Counted from the first letter of the stretch, positions 1 to 9,234 are shown. The stretch is DNA of 64,000 nt from Marinobacter sp050379415 (GCF_050379415.1 NZ_JBNRLS010000003.1:656223-720222); one strand, 5' to 3'. Notes: generated by a model not told the origin, from the sequence alone. Program-made: numbers and translations.

Positions 1-1175
1 AGCGCAAATTCCCTGGGGAAATGCAGACCATGGCTCTCGCCGATCTTCACCATATCCATCAAAATATTATTCACATCGTCTTCGGCCTGGTCCGCTTCAT
101 AAGGCACATGATCAGGCACCATCCTGTCCATCTGCTGGTACAGTCGACGCAAATCCGCCGCCAGATCCGAGACCTTCACAGTCTGATGGGTGACCCCGAT
201 CCTGATCATGGCCGACGCCATGCCGTCAAAATTGCCAACCATGATCGCCGAGATGAAATCACTCACCGCCTGCCAGGTATCCGGTTTGATCCGGCCCACG
301 ATTCCGAAATCGATGAAACCGACCCGGCCATCCCGCAAGACCATCAGATTGCCGGCATGTACGTCCGCATGGAAAAACTCGCACTGGGTCAGGCTCGCAA
401 ACCAGGTATTCATGGCGGTGATCAGTGTGTGCTCCGGATCCCGCGCATAACCGCGAATGCTTTCCAGATCGGTCAGCGGCACGCCATAGAACCTTTCCAT
501 GGTCAGAATTCGGCGGGTACTACAGTGTTCATAGACCTTGGGGCAGGTTGCTTCTTCATTATGGGTATCGTGCAGGAAATTGCGGAACACCTTAAGGTTG
601 TTCGCTTCCTTGATGAAGTCACATTCCTCCATCATCGTGCGCTGGATTTCTTCCACAATGCCGGACATAGAGGTCCATGACAGTTTCGGTGCCAGCGTCT
701 CGACAATGCGCGCCGACAGGTACAGGAAGTTAAGGTCCGTCAGCAGGATGTTCTCCACACCCGGCTTCTGGACTTTGATCACCACATCTTCACCGGTCAC
801 CAGACGGGCCGCATGAACCTGGGCTATGGAAGCGGACGCCAGCGCCACCGGATCGATCTCGGAGTAGACCTCCTCGATCGGGCGGCCCAGTTCCTCCCGG
901 ATGATTCTCTTGATCACCCCGAACGGAAGACTCGGAGTCTTGTCCAGGCAATACTGGAATTCCTCGACGTATTCCTTGGGAAAGAACGTCGGCGAACTGG
1001 CGATGAACTGACCGAGCTTGATGTAGGTGGCACCCAATGATTCAAACGTCTGCCGCAGCAGACGCGGGGCAGGGGGCCGCTCGCCCCGAACCCAGTTGAC
1101 ACCGGTGCGACCCAGAACCGACAGTGTCTGGCCAATCCTGAATGCGCCTTTGATTCCGTTCGTTACGGTACCCAT
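1..1175 (-). CDS. ABC1/UbiB (AarF) family atypical kinase, 3' end missing
   Basis: Reading the minus strand from an ATG at 1175 gives 391 uninterrupted codons that run off the window start, so the C-terminus is missing. The ABC1 family signatures appear in order: KLGQ near residue 53, SIAQVH near 116, a VVIKVQKPGV nucleotide-binding strand near 131, EECDFIKEAN, a catalytic-loop-like FHADVHAGN near 270 and an IDFG metal-binding motif near 287. These proteins are unorthodox kinase-fold ATPases; UbiB supports ubiquinone synthesis, but several paralogues have unknown targets, so I give no symbol. A purine-rich AGGGAG lies about 7 nt before the start. It starts only 28 nt beyond dnaN, so it is probably co-transcribed with it, in the place where recF usually sits. 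Confidence 0.88.
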   Translation of the reverse strand, partial: MGTVTNGIKGAFRIGQTLSVLGRTGVNWVRGERPPAPRLLRQTFESLGATYIKLGQFIASSPTFFPKEYVEEFQYCLDKTPSLPFGVIKRIIREELGRPIEEVYSEIDPVALASASIAQVHAARLVTGEDVVIKVQKPGVENILLTDLNFLYLSARIVETLAPKLSWTSMSGIVEEIQRTMMEECDFIKEANNLKVFRNFLHDTHNEEATCPKVYEHCSTRRILTMERFYGVPLTDLESIRGYARDPEHTLITAMNTWFASLTQCEFFHADVHAGNLMVLRDGRVGFIDFGIVGRIKPDTWQAVSDFISAIMVGNFDGMASAMIRIGVTHQTVKVSDLAADLRRLYQQMDRMVPDHVPYEADQAEDDVNNILMDMVKIGESHGLHFPREFA

Positions 1176-1203
1176 GGTATGTCTCCCTTACCCGGCACCC
1201 CGG

Positions 1204-2307
1204 TTACAGCCGCATCGGCATGACCACGTACAGGCACCGGTTATCATTTTCCGATTCGATCAATGCGCTGCTGTTCGGATTGGACAGGGTGATCTTCACC
1301 TGATCATCATCCAGCGCATTCATCACATCCACCAGGTAGCCTACATTAAAGCCGATCTGGAGTGATTCGCCCTGATACTCCACCGGCAGCGCGTCTTCGG
1401 CCTGTTCCTGATCCGGGTTGTTGGCAAACACCTGGAGCTGGTTCGGACCCAGGTTCAACCGGACACCCCGGATATTTTCGTGGGAAAGAATACCCGCGCG
1501 CTGAAGCGTGTTCTTCAGGGTGGACCGGTCAGCAAGCACAACCTTGTCACCACCCCTGGGGATAACCCGGTTGTAATCCGGGAATTTGCCTTCGATCAGC
1601 TTGGAGGTGAAGGTATAGGCACCGACGGTCGCACGCAGATGGTTATCCCCGATCACCAGGGTCACCGGCGTTTCCACGTCATCCAGCAGACGGGCCAGTT
1701 CCAGCACGCCCTTTCTCGGCACGATGACCTGGCGCAGCTCGGACCAACCGGTCTGCATATCCACATGGGCCATCGCGAGCCTGTGACCATCGGTCGCCAC
1801 CGTGCGTACGTGATCCGCCGACACTTCCAGTAACAGGCCGTTCAGGTAATAGCGAACATCCTGCTGCGCCATGGCAAACGCGGTGGCATCCAGCATCCGG
1901 CCGAGTTCCTTCTGGGGAAGTTCCAGCCGGAAGCTCTCGTCTTCATCCTCCACGTTGGGGAAATGCTCCGCCGGCAACGTGGACAGGGTGAAATGACTGT
2001 TGCCGGAGCGCAGGTGCAGGCGATCTCCTTCCAGGGACAGCTCGATCGGTGATTCATCGCCCAGGGCACGACAGATGTCGGCCAGCTTCCGGGCGGGCAC
2101 CGTGATCCGGCCAGACTGGTCCACATGCACCGGAGTCACCCGGCCAACCAGTTCAACCTCCATATTGGTCCCGGTCAGGGTCAGCGTATTGTCCTCGGCC
2201 ACCAGCAGTACGTTGGAAAGCACGGGCATTGTCTGTTTCTTCTCCACCACGCCGGCAATGCTTTGCAGCGGGGTGAGCAGGGATTCACGGCTGATCGTCA
2301 GTTTCAT
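1204..2307 (-). CDS. dnaN: DNA polymerase III subunit beta (sliding clamp)
   Basis: This 367-residue protein has the length and sequence of the bacterial beta clamp. It opens with MKLTISRESLLTPLQ, carries the family stretches around FSLDLPQ-like strands and ends with VVMPMRL, the usual clamp C-terminus. The clamp is a ring-shaped homodimer that encircles DNA and tethers polymerase III and other repair partners. It lies 55 nt downstream of dnaA on the same strand, the conserved dnaA-dnaN order, so the two are probably one transcription unit. The next gene is an ABC1 kinase rather than recF, which is unusual. Confidence 0.97.
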   Translation of the reverse strand: MKLTISRESLLTPLQSIAGVVEKKQTMPVLSNVLLVAEDNTLTLTGTNMEVELVGRVTPVHVDQSGRITVPARKLADICRALGDESPIELSLEGDRLHLRSGNSHFTLSTLPAEHFPNVEDEDESFRLELPQKELGRMLDATAFAMAQQDVRYYLNGLLLEVSADHVRTVATDGHRLAMAHVDMQTGWSELRQVIVPRKGVLELARLLDDVETPVTLVIGDNHLRATVGAYTFTSKLIEGKFPDYNRVIPRGGDKVVLADRSTLKNTLQRAGILSHENIRGVRLNLGPNQLQVFANNPDQEQAEDALPVEYQGESLQIGFNVGYLVDVMNALDDDQVKITLSNPNSSALIESENDNRCLYVVMPMRL

Positions 2308-2362
2308 GGCACTCAGCTTTCTTTGGTGTTGGAAGGGTGAATGTTGTCGCTAACGCCCGGCA

Positions 2363-3817
2363 TCAGGTGGTCAGCAATCTCATAAAGTTCTGATAATCCT
2401 CACGGATACCCGGATCTGAATCCTGCAGTTCCAGGATCTTCTTGCACGCGTGCAGCACCGTCGTATGGTCCCGCCCGCCGAAGGCGTCGCCGATTTCCGG
2501 CAAACTGTGGTTGGTCAGTTCCTTGGCCAGCGACATGGCAACCTGCCTGGGCCGGGTAACCGTCCGGGTCCGGCGCTTGGACAGCAGGTCCGCCACCTTG
2601 ATCTTGTAGTACTCCGCCACGGTGCGCTGGATATTATCGATGCTGACCTGCTTTTCATGGAGGGCCAGCAAGTCTTTCAGGCTCTCACGGATAAACGGCG
2701 GAGTAATCTCGGAGCCCGTGAAGTGAGCATTCGCTATCACCAGACGAAGCGCCCCTTCAAGCTCCCGTACATTGGAGCGTATCTTCTGGGCAATAAAAAA
2801 GGCCGCTTCACTACTGAGCTTGACGTTCGCCTGTTCGGCCTTTTTCATCAGGATCGCGACCCGGGTCTCCAGCTCCGGCGGCTCCACCATCACGGTCAGG
2901 CCCCAGCCAAACCGGGACTTCAACCGCTCTTCCATATCGGAGATTTCTTTCGGGAAGCGATCACAGGTCACGATGACCTGCTGACCGCCCTCAAGCAGGG
3001 CGTTGAACGTGTGGAAAAACTCTTCCTGGGAACGCTCCTTGCGGGCAAAGAACTGGATGTCATCAATCAGCAGGGCATCTACCGACCGATAATAACGCTT
3101 GAACTCGTTGATGGCATTGAGCTGCAATGCCTTGACCATATCCGCCACAAAGCGTTCGGATCTCAGGTAGGCCACCTTGGCCCGGGGATTACGCCGAACG
3201 ATCTCATTACCAATGGCGTGCATCAGGTGGGTCTTACCCAGGCCCACACCTCCATACAGAAACAGCGGGTTATAGGCGCCACCGGGATTCTCGGCGACCT
3301 GCATGGAAGCGGCCCGGGCCAGCTGGTTCGACTTGCCTTCAACAAAGGTCTCGAACGTAAAACCTTCGTTGAGAAAGCTCTGGTGCTTGATGTCACCTTC
3401 TACCTGCACTTCCCGGCGATCATTGTCCGTTTTCGGCTTGACGCTCACCGGCCCCGCTACGGTGGCCGCGACACCCTTTTCCTCTTCGGTGACGTGGTTG
3501 CCGGTTTCCTCCTGCAGCCTGCCATTGACTGCCGGTTTGTCGGCGGCGCGGTTTACCGGTGCCTGTTCCCGAGGGGCAGACCCCACCTTCATGTTGACCC
3601 GGGGTGCCTGGCCTCCGTTGAGATCCTTGAGGACTTCCTCTATACGGCGAAGATATTTTTCATTGACCCAGTCCATCACAAACCGGTTGGGAGCAAACAG
3701 CACCAACTGACCTTCCCTGTGGTCCGACTGTAGCGGTCTCAACCAGGTATTGAACTGTTGTGCGGGAAACTCGTCCCGGAGTACTTCAAGACATTGATGC
3801 CAGATACTGTTCGGCAC
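2363..3817 (-). CDS. dnaA: Chromosomal replication initiator DnaA
   Basis: This 484-residue protein has all four DnaA domains. Domain I begins IWHQCLEVLRDEFPAQ, and a variable linker spans roughly residues 85-145. The AAA+ domain has Walker A GGVGLGKTH near 189 and Walker B ALLIDDIQFF. The C-terminal DNA-binding domain contains the GRDHTTVLHAC helix-turn-helix signature that reads DnaA boxes. The start codon is GTG (3815-3817), which fits the MPNSIWHQC start common in relatives, with GGGAG upstream. The protein melts the origin and loads DnaB. It is divergent from rpmH across the 3818-4464 origin region, the canonical arrangement. Confidence 0.98.
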   Translation of the reverse strand: MPNSIWHQCLEVLRDEFPAQQFNTWLRPLQSDHREGQLVLFAPNRFVMDWVNEKYLRRIEEVLKDLNGGQAPRVNMKVGSAPREQAPVNRAADKPAVNGRLQEETGNHVTEEEKGVAATVAGPVSVKPKTDNDRREVQVEGDIKHQSFLNEGFTFETFVEGKSNQLARAASMQVAENPGGAYNPLFLYGGVGLGKTHLMHAIGNEIVRRNPRAKVAYLRSERFVADMVKALQLNAINEFKRYYRSVDALLIDDIQFFARKERSQEEFFHTFNALLEGGQQVIVTCDRFPKEISDMEERLKSRFGWGLTVMVEPPELETRVAILMKKAEQANVKLSSEAAFFIAQKIRSNVRELEGALRLVIANAHFTGSEITPPFIRESLKDLLALHEKQVSIDNIQRTVAEYYKIKVADLLSKRRTRTVTRPRQVAMSLAKELTNHSLPEIGDAFGGRDHTTVLHACKKILELQDSDPGIREDYQNFMRLLTT

Positions 3818-4464
3818 GACCGTCTGCTCCCGATAACCCAGAAATTCTTCTCTCCGGAATGACTGCTTCCGGTAGTAAAGAGGTGATCACGGATTCTAAC
3901 CCGAGCGACCTGGCAGTAAAAGTCCAAAACTGAACTCATAAACAGCCTGTGGAAATTAAAAACATTCAAAAACAAAATCTTAGAGACTTACCTACAGCCT
4001 TGTGTACAGTAAACCCCTTCAAAAAAAGTTACCCACAGCCCTGTGTGCACACCCTGCGTGCAACCCTGTGCGAAAGCCCGGGACGGATCAGGGGATAACC
4101 TGCACTTTTCGGGCAACGCCGACTTTCCCACATTTCGTCACTGCTTCCTCCACAGGCCTCACGCCGCCTTTTCAATAACCTTGTCAACGCCAGAAGAATT
4201 TGAATTAAAAACGAAAATTGCGCTTTTCCACAGAAATCATGGACCCTAATAACAGTAATAAATAATCCTTAAAAGAATTCATAAAAGACTTACTGATTCT
4301 GTTATCTGCTCGCCCCACTGCCGACCCCACCAACCCCGTATTGTCCCTGACACAATAATCATTGAATTCTCACCGGTATTTGCATAGAATGCCGCTCCTG
4401 TTTTGGCTGTACATTTTCCAGCCAGTTACTGAATTTCAAACTTACGAAATGTGAGATCGTCACC
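3818..4464. other. oriC: dnaA-rpmH intergenic region, candidate oriC
   Basis: This is the 647-bp non-coding gap between divergent dnaA and rpmH, the classical origin position in pseudomonad-type chromosomes. DnaA-box-like 9-mers with one mismatch to TTATCCACA are TTACCCACA (4029-4037) and TTTTCCACA (4225-4233). Weaker versions are TTTCCCACA (4124-4132) and TGTGGAAAT near 3949. An AT-rich stretch spans about 4185-4290 and could be the unwinding element. No perfect box was found here, whereas one occurs upstream of mnmG (18823-18831), so which region is the working origin is open. Three GATC sites are visible. The rpmH promoter lies at the right end. Confidence 0.6.
4362..4390 (+). promoter_or_regulatory. 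Sigma-70-type promoter of the rpmH operon
   Basis: A TTGAAT -35 hexamer (4362-4367) and a TAGAAT -10 hexamer (4385-4390) are separated by exactly 17 bp. They sit 74 bp upstream of the rpmH start codon, which fits expression of rpmH-rnpA-yidD-yidC. No start site is mapped; this is a consensus match only. Confidence 0.6.
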
Positions 4465-4599
4465 ATGAAAAGAACGTTTCAACCAAGCGTCCTGAAGCGT
4501 AAGCGCGTCCACGGTTTCCGTGCCCGTATGGCCACTGCCAACGGTCGCAAGGTTCTGTCCCGTCGCCGTGCCAAAGGTCGCGCGCGCCTGTCAGCGTAA
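4465..4599 (+). CDS. rpmH: 50S ribosomal protein L34
   Basis: This 44-residue, strongly basic protein begins MKRTFQPSVLKRKRVHGFRAR and ends RRRAKGRARLSA, the near-invariant L34 sequence. L34 binds 23S rRNA in the large subunit. The length is exactly normal for the family. It is the first gene after the origin region, followed 14 nt later by rnpA, the conserved order. Its promoter is at 4362-4390. Confidence 0.98.
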   Translation: MKRTFQPSVLKRKRVHGFRARMATANGRKVLSRRRAKGRARLSA

Positions 4600-4613
4600 A
4601 TCCTGTTCGCCTG

Positions 4614-5021
4614 ATGAAGGCTTTGGGTTTTCCAAAATCCGCCCGGCTACTGCGGCCCGCGGATTACAGCAAAGTCTTCGATGACGTACAGCTGAAGGTT
4701 CCGCACCGGAATTTCCTGATCCTGGCTAAACCGAACGATCTCGGTCATGCCAGGATTGGTCTGATATTTTCCAAAAAGAACCTCAAGCTGGCCGTCCAGA
4801 GAAACCGGGTTAAACGCCAGGTCAGAGAGACTTTCAGGCTCCAGAGCGACCTGCCCGGCGTAGACATCGTGATCCTTGGGCGTCAAGGACTGGCCAACCT
4901 GGATAATCAGACCATCCGGGATTCCCTGAACGATCTCTGGCGCCGACTTAAAAAAAAATACCATCAGTCATCGCCATCCCGAGCAGCTGAATCCAAGCCT
5001 GCCGGTAGAGGAACGGGTTAA
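4614..5021 (+). CDS. rnpA: Ribonuclease P protein component
   Basis: This 135-residue basic protein begins MKALGFPKSARLLRPADYSKVF. It contains the RNase P protein signature RNRVKRQVRETFR (about residues 63-75), the conserved arginine-rich helix that contacts the catalytic RNA. With M1 RNA it trims the 5' leader of precursor tRNAs. The C-terminal tail (KKKYHQSSPSRAAESK) is low in complexity, as is usual. Its TAA stop shares one base with the ATG of yidD, which suggests translational coupling. Confidence 0.96.
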   Translation: MKALGFPKSARLLRPADYSKVFDDVQLKVPHRNFLILAKPNDLGHARIGLIFSKKNLKLAVQRNRVKRQVRETFRLQSDLPGVDIVILGRQGLANLDNQTIRDSLNDLWRRLKKKYHQSSPSRAAESKPAGRGTG

Positions 5022-5269
5022 TGCGCAAACTGTTGCTTCTGCCCATTCGCTTCTATCAATATGCAATCAGCCCCCTGATGGCGAGTCACTGCCGCCACTA
5101 TCCCACGTGCTCGCAATACGCTGTTGAAGCCATTACCCTGCACGGTGCTGCCAAAGGCTCGGTACTGGCCATCCGGCGTCTCGGCAGGTGTCACCCCTGG
5201 AGTGAAGGCGGCTACGATCCTGTTCCAGGTACTGAGCATTCCCCTCAAACCACCCAGACCAGACAGTAA
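5021..5269 (+). CDS. yidD: Membrane protein insertion efficiency factor YidD
   Basis: The 82-residue protein carries the YidD signature FYQYAISPL, followed by the cysteine-containing CRHYPTCSQYAVEAI block and a terminal GRCHPWSEGGYDPVP. YidD is a small amphipathic membrane-associated protein that aids YidC-dependent insertion. It overlaps rnpA by one base at its start and ends 4 nt before yidC, so the three are likely translated together. Confidence 0.94.
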   Translation: MRKLLLLPIRFYQYAISPLMASHCRHYPTCSQYAVEAITLHGAAKGSVLAIRRLGRCHPWSEGGYDPVPGTEHSPQTTQTRQ

Positions 5270-5273
5270 TCCT

Positions 5274-6989
5274 ATGGATATTCAACGCATTGTTTTGTTT
5301 GCCGGCCTGGCGATTGTCAGTTATCTGATGGTGCTGGCCTGGAACGAGGATTATCATCAGCAGCCACAGACTACTGAAACTGCACAGGTTGCCAGCCCGT
5401 CAAACGCCAATGGTACAAACGGTGACGACGGTATGGTGCTCCCGGAACAGGGCAGCTCCACATCTGCCGGCAACGAAGAGTTTTCCACACCCGAGAGCGG
5501 GCAGGCCACCGTCGCTACAAGCGCGGAAGGCACCTCGGTTGATAACCAGTTCGTCACCATCCGCACTGACGTCTACGACCTGACCATTGATCGGGTCAGC
5601 GGTAACCTTGTCCACAGCTCGCTCCTCAATTACGACAAATCGCTGAACAGCGAGGAACCGCTCAGACTGCTGACGAACACCGAAACCCGTACCTACGTGC
5701 TGGAAAGCGGTCTGATTGGTCGTGACGGCCCGGACAGCCAGAAAAACGGCACCGCACCCGTCTACCAGACCGCGGCTGATCAATATCAGCTCGACGAAGG
5801 TCAGGACCAGTTGACCGTCGATCTCACCTACACCACCGATACCGGAGTCAAGATTACCAAGCGCTACCAGTTCGAGCGTGACAGTTATGAAATCGGTGTT
5901 CGTTACCTGGTGGAGAACAATTCCGGAGAGCCCTGGCAGGCCAACTTCACTGGTAAGATCGTCCGTGACGAAGCTCCCGACCCCACCAGCCAGGCCAGTA
6001 TGGGTATCCGTGCCTACCTGGGCATGGTGATGAGCTCGCCGGAAGATCCCTATGAAAAGTTCGACTTTGACGACCTCAAGGAAAATCGTGTCAACCAGCA
6101 GGTTACCAACGGCTGGCTGGCTTTCCTGCAGCACTACTTCCTGAGTGCCTGGATTCCCGAACGCGATATGCCGGCCCAGTTCCAGACCACCCAGCGTGGT
6201 CCGCTGCATGTGATGGGCTTTGTCTATCCGGCCACCACCGTGGCTCCGGGCGAAACCGCCGAAGTTGGCGCCAAGGCCTATGTTGGTCCGAAAATTCTCG
6301 ACCGGCTTGAAGCCATTGCCCCGAATCTCGACCGCACCGTGGACTTCGGCTGGCTCTTTTTCATCTCCCTGCCGCTGTTCTATATCCTGCAGTGGTTCCA
6401 TGCCCTCGTAGGCAACTGGGGTGTGTCCATCATTCTTCTGACCGTGCTGGTGAAGGCGGTGTTCTTCCACCTGTCCGCCACCAGCTACAAGTCCATGGCC
6501 AAGATGCGCGCGGTTGCCCCGCAACTGACCCGGCTCAAGGAACTCTATGGCGACGATCGCCAGCGTATGTCCCAGGAAATGATGGCCCTGTACAAGCGGG
6601 AGAAGATCAATCCCCTTGGCGGCTGCCTTCCGATTCTGGTGCAGATGCCGGTATTCATTTCCCTGTACTGGGTTCTGTTCGAGAGTGTCCAGCTGCGCCA
6701 TGCACCGTTCTTCCTGTGGATCAATGACCTCTCGCAGATGGATCCGTACTTCATCCTGCCGATCCTGATGGGTGCCAGCATGTTCCTGCAGATGCACCTG
6801 AACCCAACGCCACCGGATCCCATGCAGGCGAAGATCATGAAGATGATGCCGCTGATCTTCACCGTGTTCTTCCTGTGGTTCCCGGCGGGCCTGGTACTGT
6901 ACTGGCTGGTGAACAACATTCTGTCGATCGCCCAGCAGTGGTACATTACCCGCAAGATTGAAGCGGAAGTGGCAGGCAAGAAGCACTGA
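5274..6989 (+). CDS. yidC: Membrane protein insertase YidC/Oxa1
   Basis: Translation from the ATG at 5274 gives 571 residues, the normal length for gammaproteobacterial YidC. The start MDIQRIVLFAGLAIVSYLMVLAW is the N-terminal membrane helix. It is followed by a Ser/Thr-rich linker and the large periplasmic domain (about 60-340). The C-terminal insertase core starts near FGWLFFISLPLFYILQWFH, with NWGVSIILLTVLVKAVFF and the INPLGGCLPILVQMPVF block. A longer in-frame extension upstream overlaps yidD and is unlikely to be used. YidC inserts inner-membrane proteins with or without SecYEG, including ATP synthase subunit c, which is encoded at 24990. Confidence 0.97.
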   Translation: MDIQRIVLFAGLAIVSYLMVLAWNEDYHQQPQTTETAQVASPSNANGTNGDDGMVLPEQGSSTSAGNEEFSTPESGQATVATSAEGTSVDNQFVTIRTDVYDLTIDRVSGNLVHSSLLNYDKSLNSEEPLRLLTNTETRTYVLESGLIGRDGPDSQKNGTAPVYQTAADQYQLDEGQDQLTVDLTYTTDTGVKITKRYQFERDSYEIGVRYLVENNSGEPWQANFTGKIVRDEAPDPTSQASMGIRAYLGMVMSSPEDPYEKFDFDDLKENRVNQQVTNGWLAFLQHYFLSAWIPERDMPAQFQTTQRGPLHVMGFVYPATTVAPGETAEVGAKAYVGPKILDRLEAIAPNLDRTVDFGWLFFISLPLFYILQWFHALVGNWGVSIILLTVLVKAVFFHLSATSYKSMAKMRAVAPQLTRLKELYGDDRQRMSQEMMALYKREKINPLGGCLPILVQMPVFISLYWVLFESVQLRHAPFFLWINDLSQMDPYFILPILMGASMFLQMHLNPTPPDPMQAKIMKMMPLIFTVFFLWFPAGLVLYWLVNNILSIAQQWYITRKIEAEVAGKKH

Positions 6990-7010
6990 CCAGAGTGCTG
7001 ACCTGACCCG

Positions 7011-7043
7011 ACAGAGGCTCCTTCATGGAGCCTCTGTTATTTC
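7011..7043 (+). terminator. Hairpin after yidC
   Basis: An 11-bp perfect stem (ACAGAGGCTCC 7011-7021, GGAGCCTCTGT 7027-7037) closes a 5-nt loop and is followed by TATTTC, a weak U tract. It lies between yidC and mnmE, so it may be an attenuating terminator rather than a full stop. Confidence 0.55.
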
Positions 7044-7058
7044 AGCCGGGGAATTTTC

Positions 7059-8429
7059 ATGCAACAGAGCACAGACACCATTGCCGCCATTGCCACCGCG
7101 CCGGGCCAGGCCGGTGTCGGCATCGTCCGGGTCTCCGGCCCGAAGGCCCGGGACATCGCCCAGCGCATGCTGGGTTTCGAGCCGAAACCCCGGTACGCTC
7201 ATTACGGCCCCTTTGTGGATAACTCCGGCCAGCTCATCGACGAAGGTATCGGGCTGTTTTTTCCCAACCCCCATTCCTTTACCGGTGAGGATGTGTTCGA
7301 GCTTCAGGGCCATGGCGGTACTGTCATCCTGGATCTCTTGCTCCGGGAGGTATGCAGCCTTGGTGCGCGCCTGGCCCGACCGGGTGAATTCTCCGAACGG
7401 GCCTTTCTGAATGACAAGCTCGACCTGGCCCAGGCCGAGGCCATTGCCGATCTGATCGAGAGCAGTTCGGAGCAGGCGGCGCGCTGTGCGGTGCGGTCAA
7501 TGCAGGGGGTTTTCTCCCGTCGGATCGACGATCTGGTGGAAGCGGTCACTCACTTACGGATCTACGTGGAGGCCGCCATCGACTTTCCCGAGGAGGAAAT
7601 CGATTTCCTGGCCGACGGCAAGGTGGCCTCCGATCTCCATGCGCTGATCGAACGGGTCAATACCATCCAGGTTGAGGCCCAGCAGGGCACGATTCTCCGG
7701 GATGGCATGAAGGTGGTCATCGCAGGCCGCCCCAATGCCGGCAAATCCAGCCTGCTCAATGCCCTGGCTGGCCGGGAAGCCGCCATTGTGACCGCGATCG
7801 AGGGCACCACCCGGGACGTGCTCCGGGAACATATCCACATCGATGGTATGCCGTTGCATATCATCGATACCGCGGGTTTGCGGGACAGTCCCGACGAGGT
7901 GGAGCAGATCGGCATCGCCCGGGCCTGGGATGAAATCCGCCAGGCGGACCGGATCCTGCTGATGGTGGATGCCACCACTACCGACAAGACCGAACCCCAC
8001 GAAATCTGGCCGGACTTCATCGATCGGTTGCCCGCGAACGCACCGGTGACCGTGATCCGCAACAAGGTGGACCTGTCCGGGGAAACGGTGGGCATGACCG
8101 CCGAACCTCACCAGGCGGCGCCGGTGATTCGGCTGGCTGCCAAGTCCGCCGAGGGGCTTGAGGTGTTGCGGGACCATCTGAAGCAATGCATGGGCTTTGT
8201 CACCACCACCGAGGGTGGCTTCCTGGCCCGCCGCCGGCACCTGGATGCCCTGGAACGGGCCCGGGATTCACTGCTGCAGGGCCAGACCCAGCTGGAAGGT
8301 TACGGTGCCGGCGAACTGCTGGCCGAGGACCTCCGCGCGGCCCAGGATGCCCTGGGGGAAATCACCGGGCACCTGACACCGGATGAACTTCTGGGCAAGA
8401 TATTCAGCAGCTTCTGCATCGGAAAATAA
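7059..8429 (+). CDS. mnmE: tRNA uridine-5-carboxymethylaminomethyl GTPase MnmE
   Basis: This 456-residue protein matches MnmE (TrmE) along its length. The N-terminal folate-binding domain begins TIAAIATAPGQAGVGIVRVSGP. The G domain contains the P-loop GRPNAGKSS near residue 223, a TTRD switch and the NKVD motif. The C-terminus is CIGK, whose cysteine is conserved in the family. With MnmG it forms the cmnm5U34 modification on wobble uridines of certain tRNAs, using GTP hydrolysis and methylene-tetrahydrofolate. Its partner mnmG, often nearby, lies 10.6 kb away at 19065 with unrelated genes between. Confidence 0.97.
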   Translation: MQQSTDTIAAIATAPGQAGVGIVRVSGPKARDIAQRMLGFEPKPRYAHYGPFVDNSGQLIDEGIGLFFPNPHSFTGEDVFELQGHGGTVILDLLLREVCSLGARLARPGEFSERAFLNDKLDLAQAEAIADLIESSSEQAARCAVRSMQGVFSRRIDDLVEAVTHLRIYVEAAIDFPEEEIDFLADGKVASDLHALIERVNTIQVEAQQGTILRDGMKVVIAGRPNAGKSSLLNALAGREAAIVTAIEGTTRDVLREHIHIDGMPLHIIDTAGLRDSPDEVEQIGIARAWDEIRQADRILLMVDATTTDKTEPHEIWPDFIDRLPANAPVTVIRNKVDLSGETVGMTAEPHQAAPVIRLAAKSAEGLEVLRDHLKQCMGFVTTTEGGFLARRRHLDALERARDSLLQGQTQLEGYGAGELLAEDLRAAQDALGEITGHLTPDELLGKIFSSFCIGK

Positions 8430-8441
8430 GGGAACAAAGCC

Positions 8442-9104
8442 ATGGAAAAGTCACACAGCCGGGTGCTCGCGCTCGCTTCAGCGTTTCTCCTTGCCCTGGC
8501 AATGGGCGGCTGCAGTACGGTGTACTACAACACCATGGAAAAACTCGGTTTCGAGAAACGGGATATCCTGGTGGACCGAGTGGAAGACGCCCGGGATGCG
8601 CAGTCCGAGGCCCAGGAAACCTTCCGTTCGTCCCTGGCCCGTTTCCAAAGCGTAGTGGCGACGCCGGACACCGAACTCAAGGAGAAATACGAGGACATCC
8701 GTGACGCTTACGAGGACAGCGTCGATGCCGCTGACAAGGTGAGGGATCGTATTGACGGTGTCGAGGATGTTTCCGAAGCTCTCTTCGATGAATGGGAAGA
8801 GGAGCTCGATCTGTACGAAAGTGCCTCCTTGAGGCGCAGCAGCGAACAGCAGCTGCGGGAAACCCGAAGCCAGTACCAACAACTGATCACCCGCATGCAT
8901 CAGGCCGAAGATCGCATGGATCCGGTTCTGCAGGCCTTCGAAGACCAGGTGCTGTATCTCAAGCACAACCTCAACGCCCAGGCCATCGGCGCCCTGGAGA
9001 ACGAACTTGGCAGGATCCGTAGCGATGTGGACAGCCTGATCCGCAACATGGAAGCCTCCATTGCCGAATCCGAGGCCTTTATCCGGCGGTTCCGGGATCA
9101 GTAA
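8442..9104 (+). CDS. DUF2959 family lipoprotein
   Basis: The 220-residue protein starts with a signal peptide ending in a lipobox (LAMGGC near residue 25), so the mature protein is probably a lipid-anchored periplasmic protein. The rest is highly charged and helical, with long heptad-like stretches (for example EDARDAQSEAQETFRSSL) that suggest a coiled coil. The sequence resembles the DUF2959 family, whose function is unknown. It follows mnmE by 12 nt and may be co-transcribed, and it ends at a strong terminator. Confidence 0.8.
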   Translation: MEKSHSRVLALASAFLLALAMGGCSTVYYNTMEKLGFEKRDILVDRVEDARDAQSEAQETFRSSLARFQSVVATPDTELKEKYEDIRDAYEDSVDAADKVRDRIDGVEDVSEALFDEWEEELDLYESASLRRSSEQQLRETRSQYQQLITRMHQAEDRMDPVLQAFEDQVLYLKHNLNAQAIGALENELGRIRSDVDSLIRNMEASIAESEAFIRRFRDQ

Positions 9105-9128
9105 TCCGCCTCAACAGCCACCTACTGG

Positions 9129-9166
9129 AAAGGGAAGCCGCATTCGGGCTTCCCTTTTCTTTTTTT
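9129..9166 (+). terminator. Rho-independent terminator after the DUF2959 gene
   Basis: AAAGGGAAGCC (9129-9139) pairs perfectly with GGCTTCCCTTT (9147-9157) around a 7-nt loop, followed by a T-rich tract to 9166. It closes the rpmH-to-DUF2959 transcription block. Confidence 0.85.
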
Positions 9167-9218
9167 CAGCAAGCCTCTCGACGATTCTGGTTACCAGACA
9201 GTACTGCTCATTTATTTG

Positions 9219-9234
9219 TTGAGTGATCGCTCAA
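9219..9234. promoter_or_regulatory. Near-palindromic operator candidate (TetR-like)
   Basis: TTGAGTGATCGCTCAA is a 16-bp near-palindrome with arms TTGAG/CTCAA and a GATC centre. It lies 60 bp upstream of the isomerase start at 9294. Its symmetry and size resemble TetR-family operators. No regulator gene is adjacent, so the binding protein would be encoded elsewhere. Confidence 0.4.
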
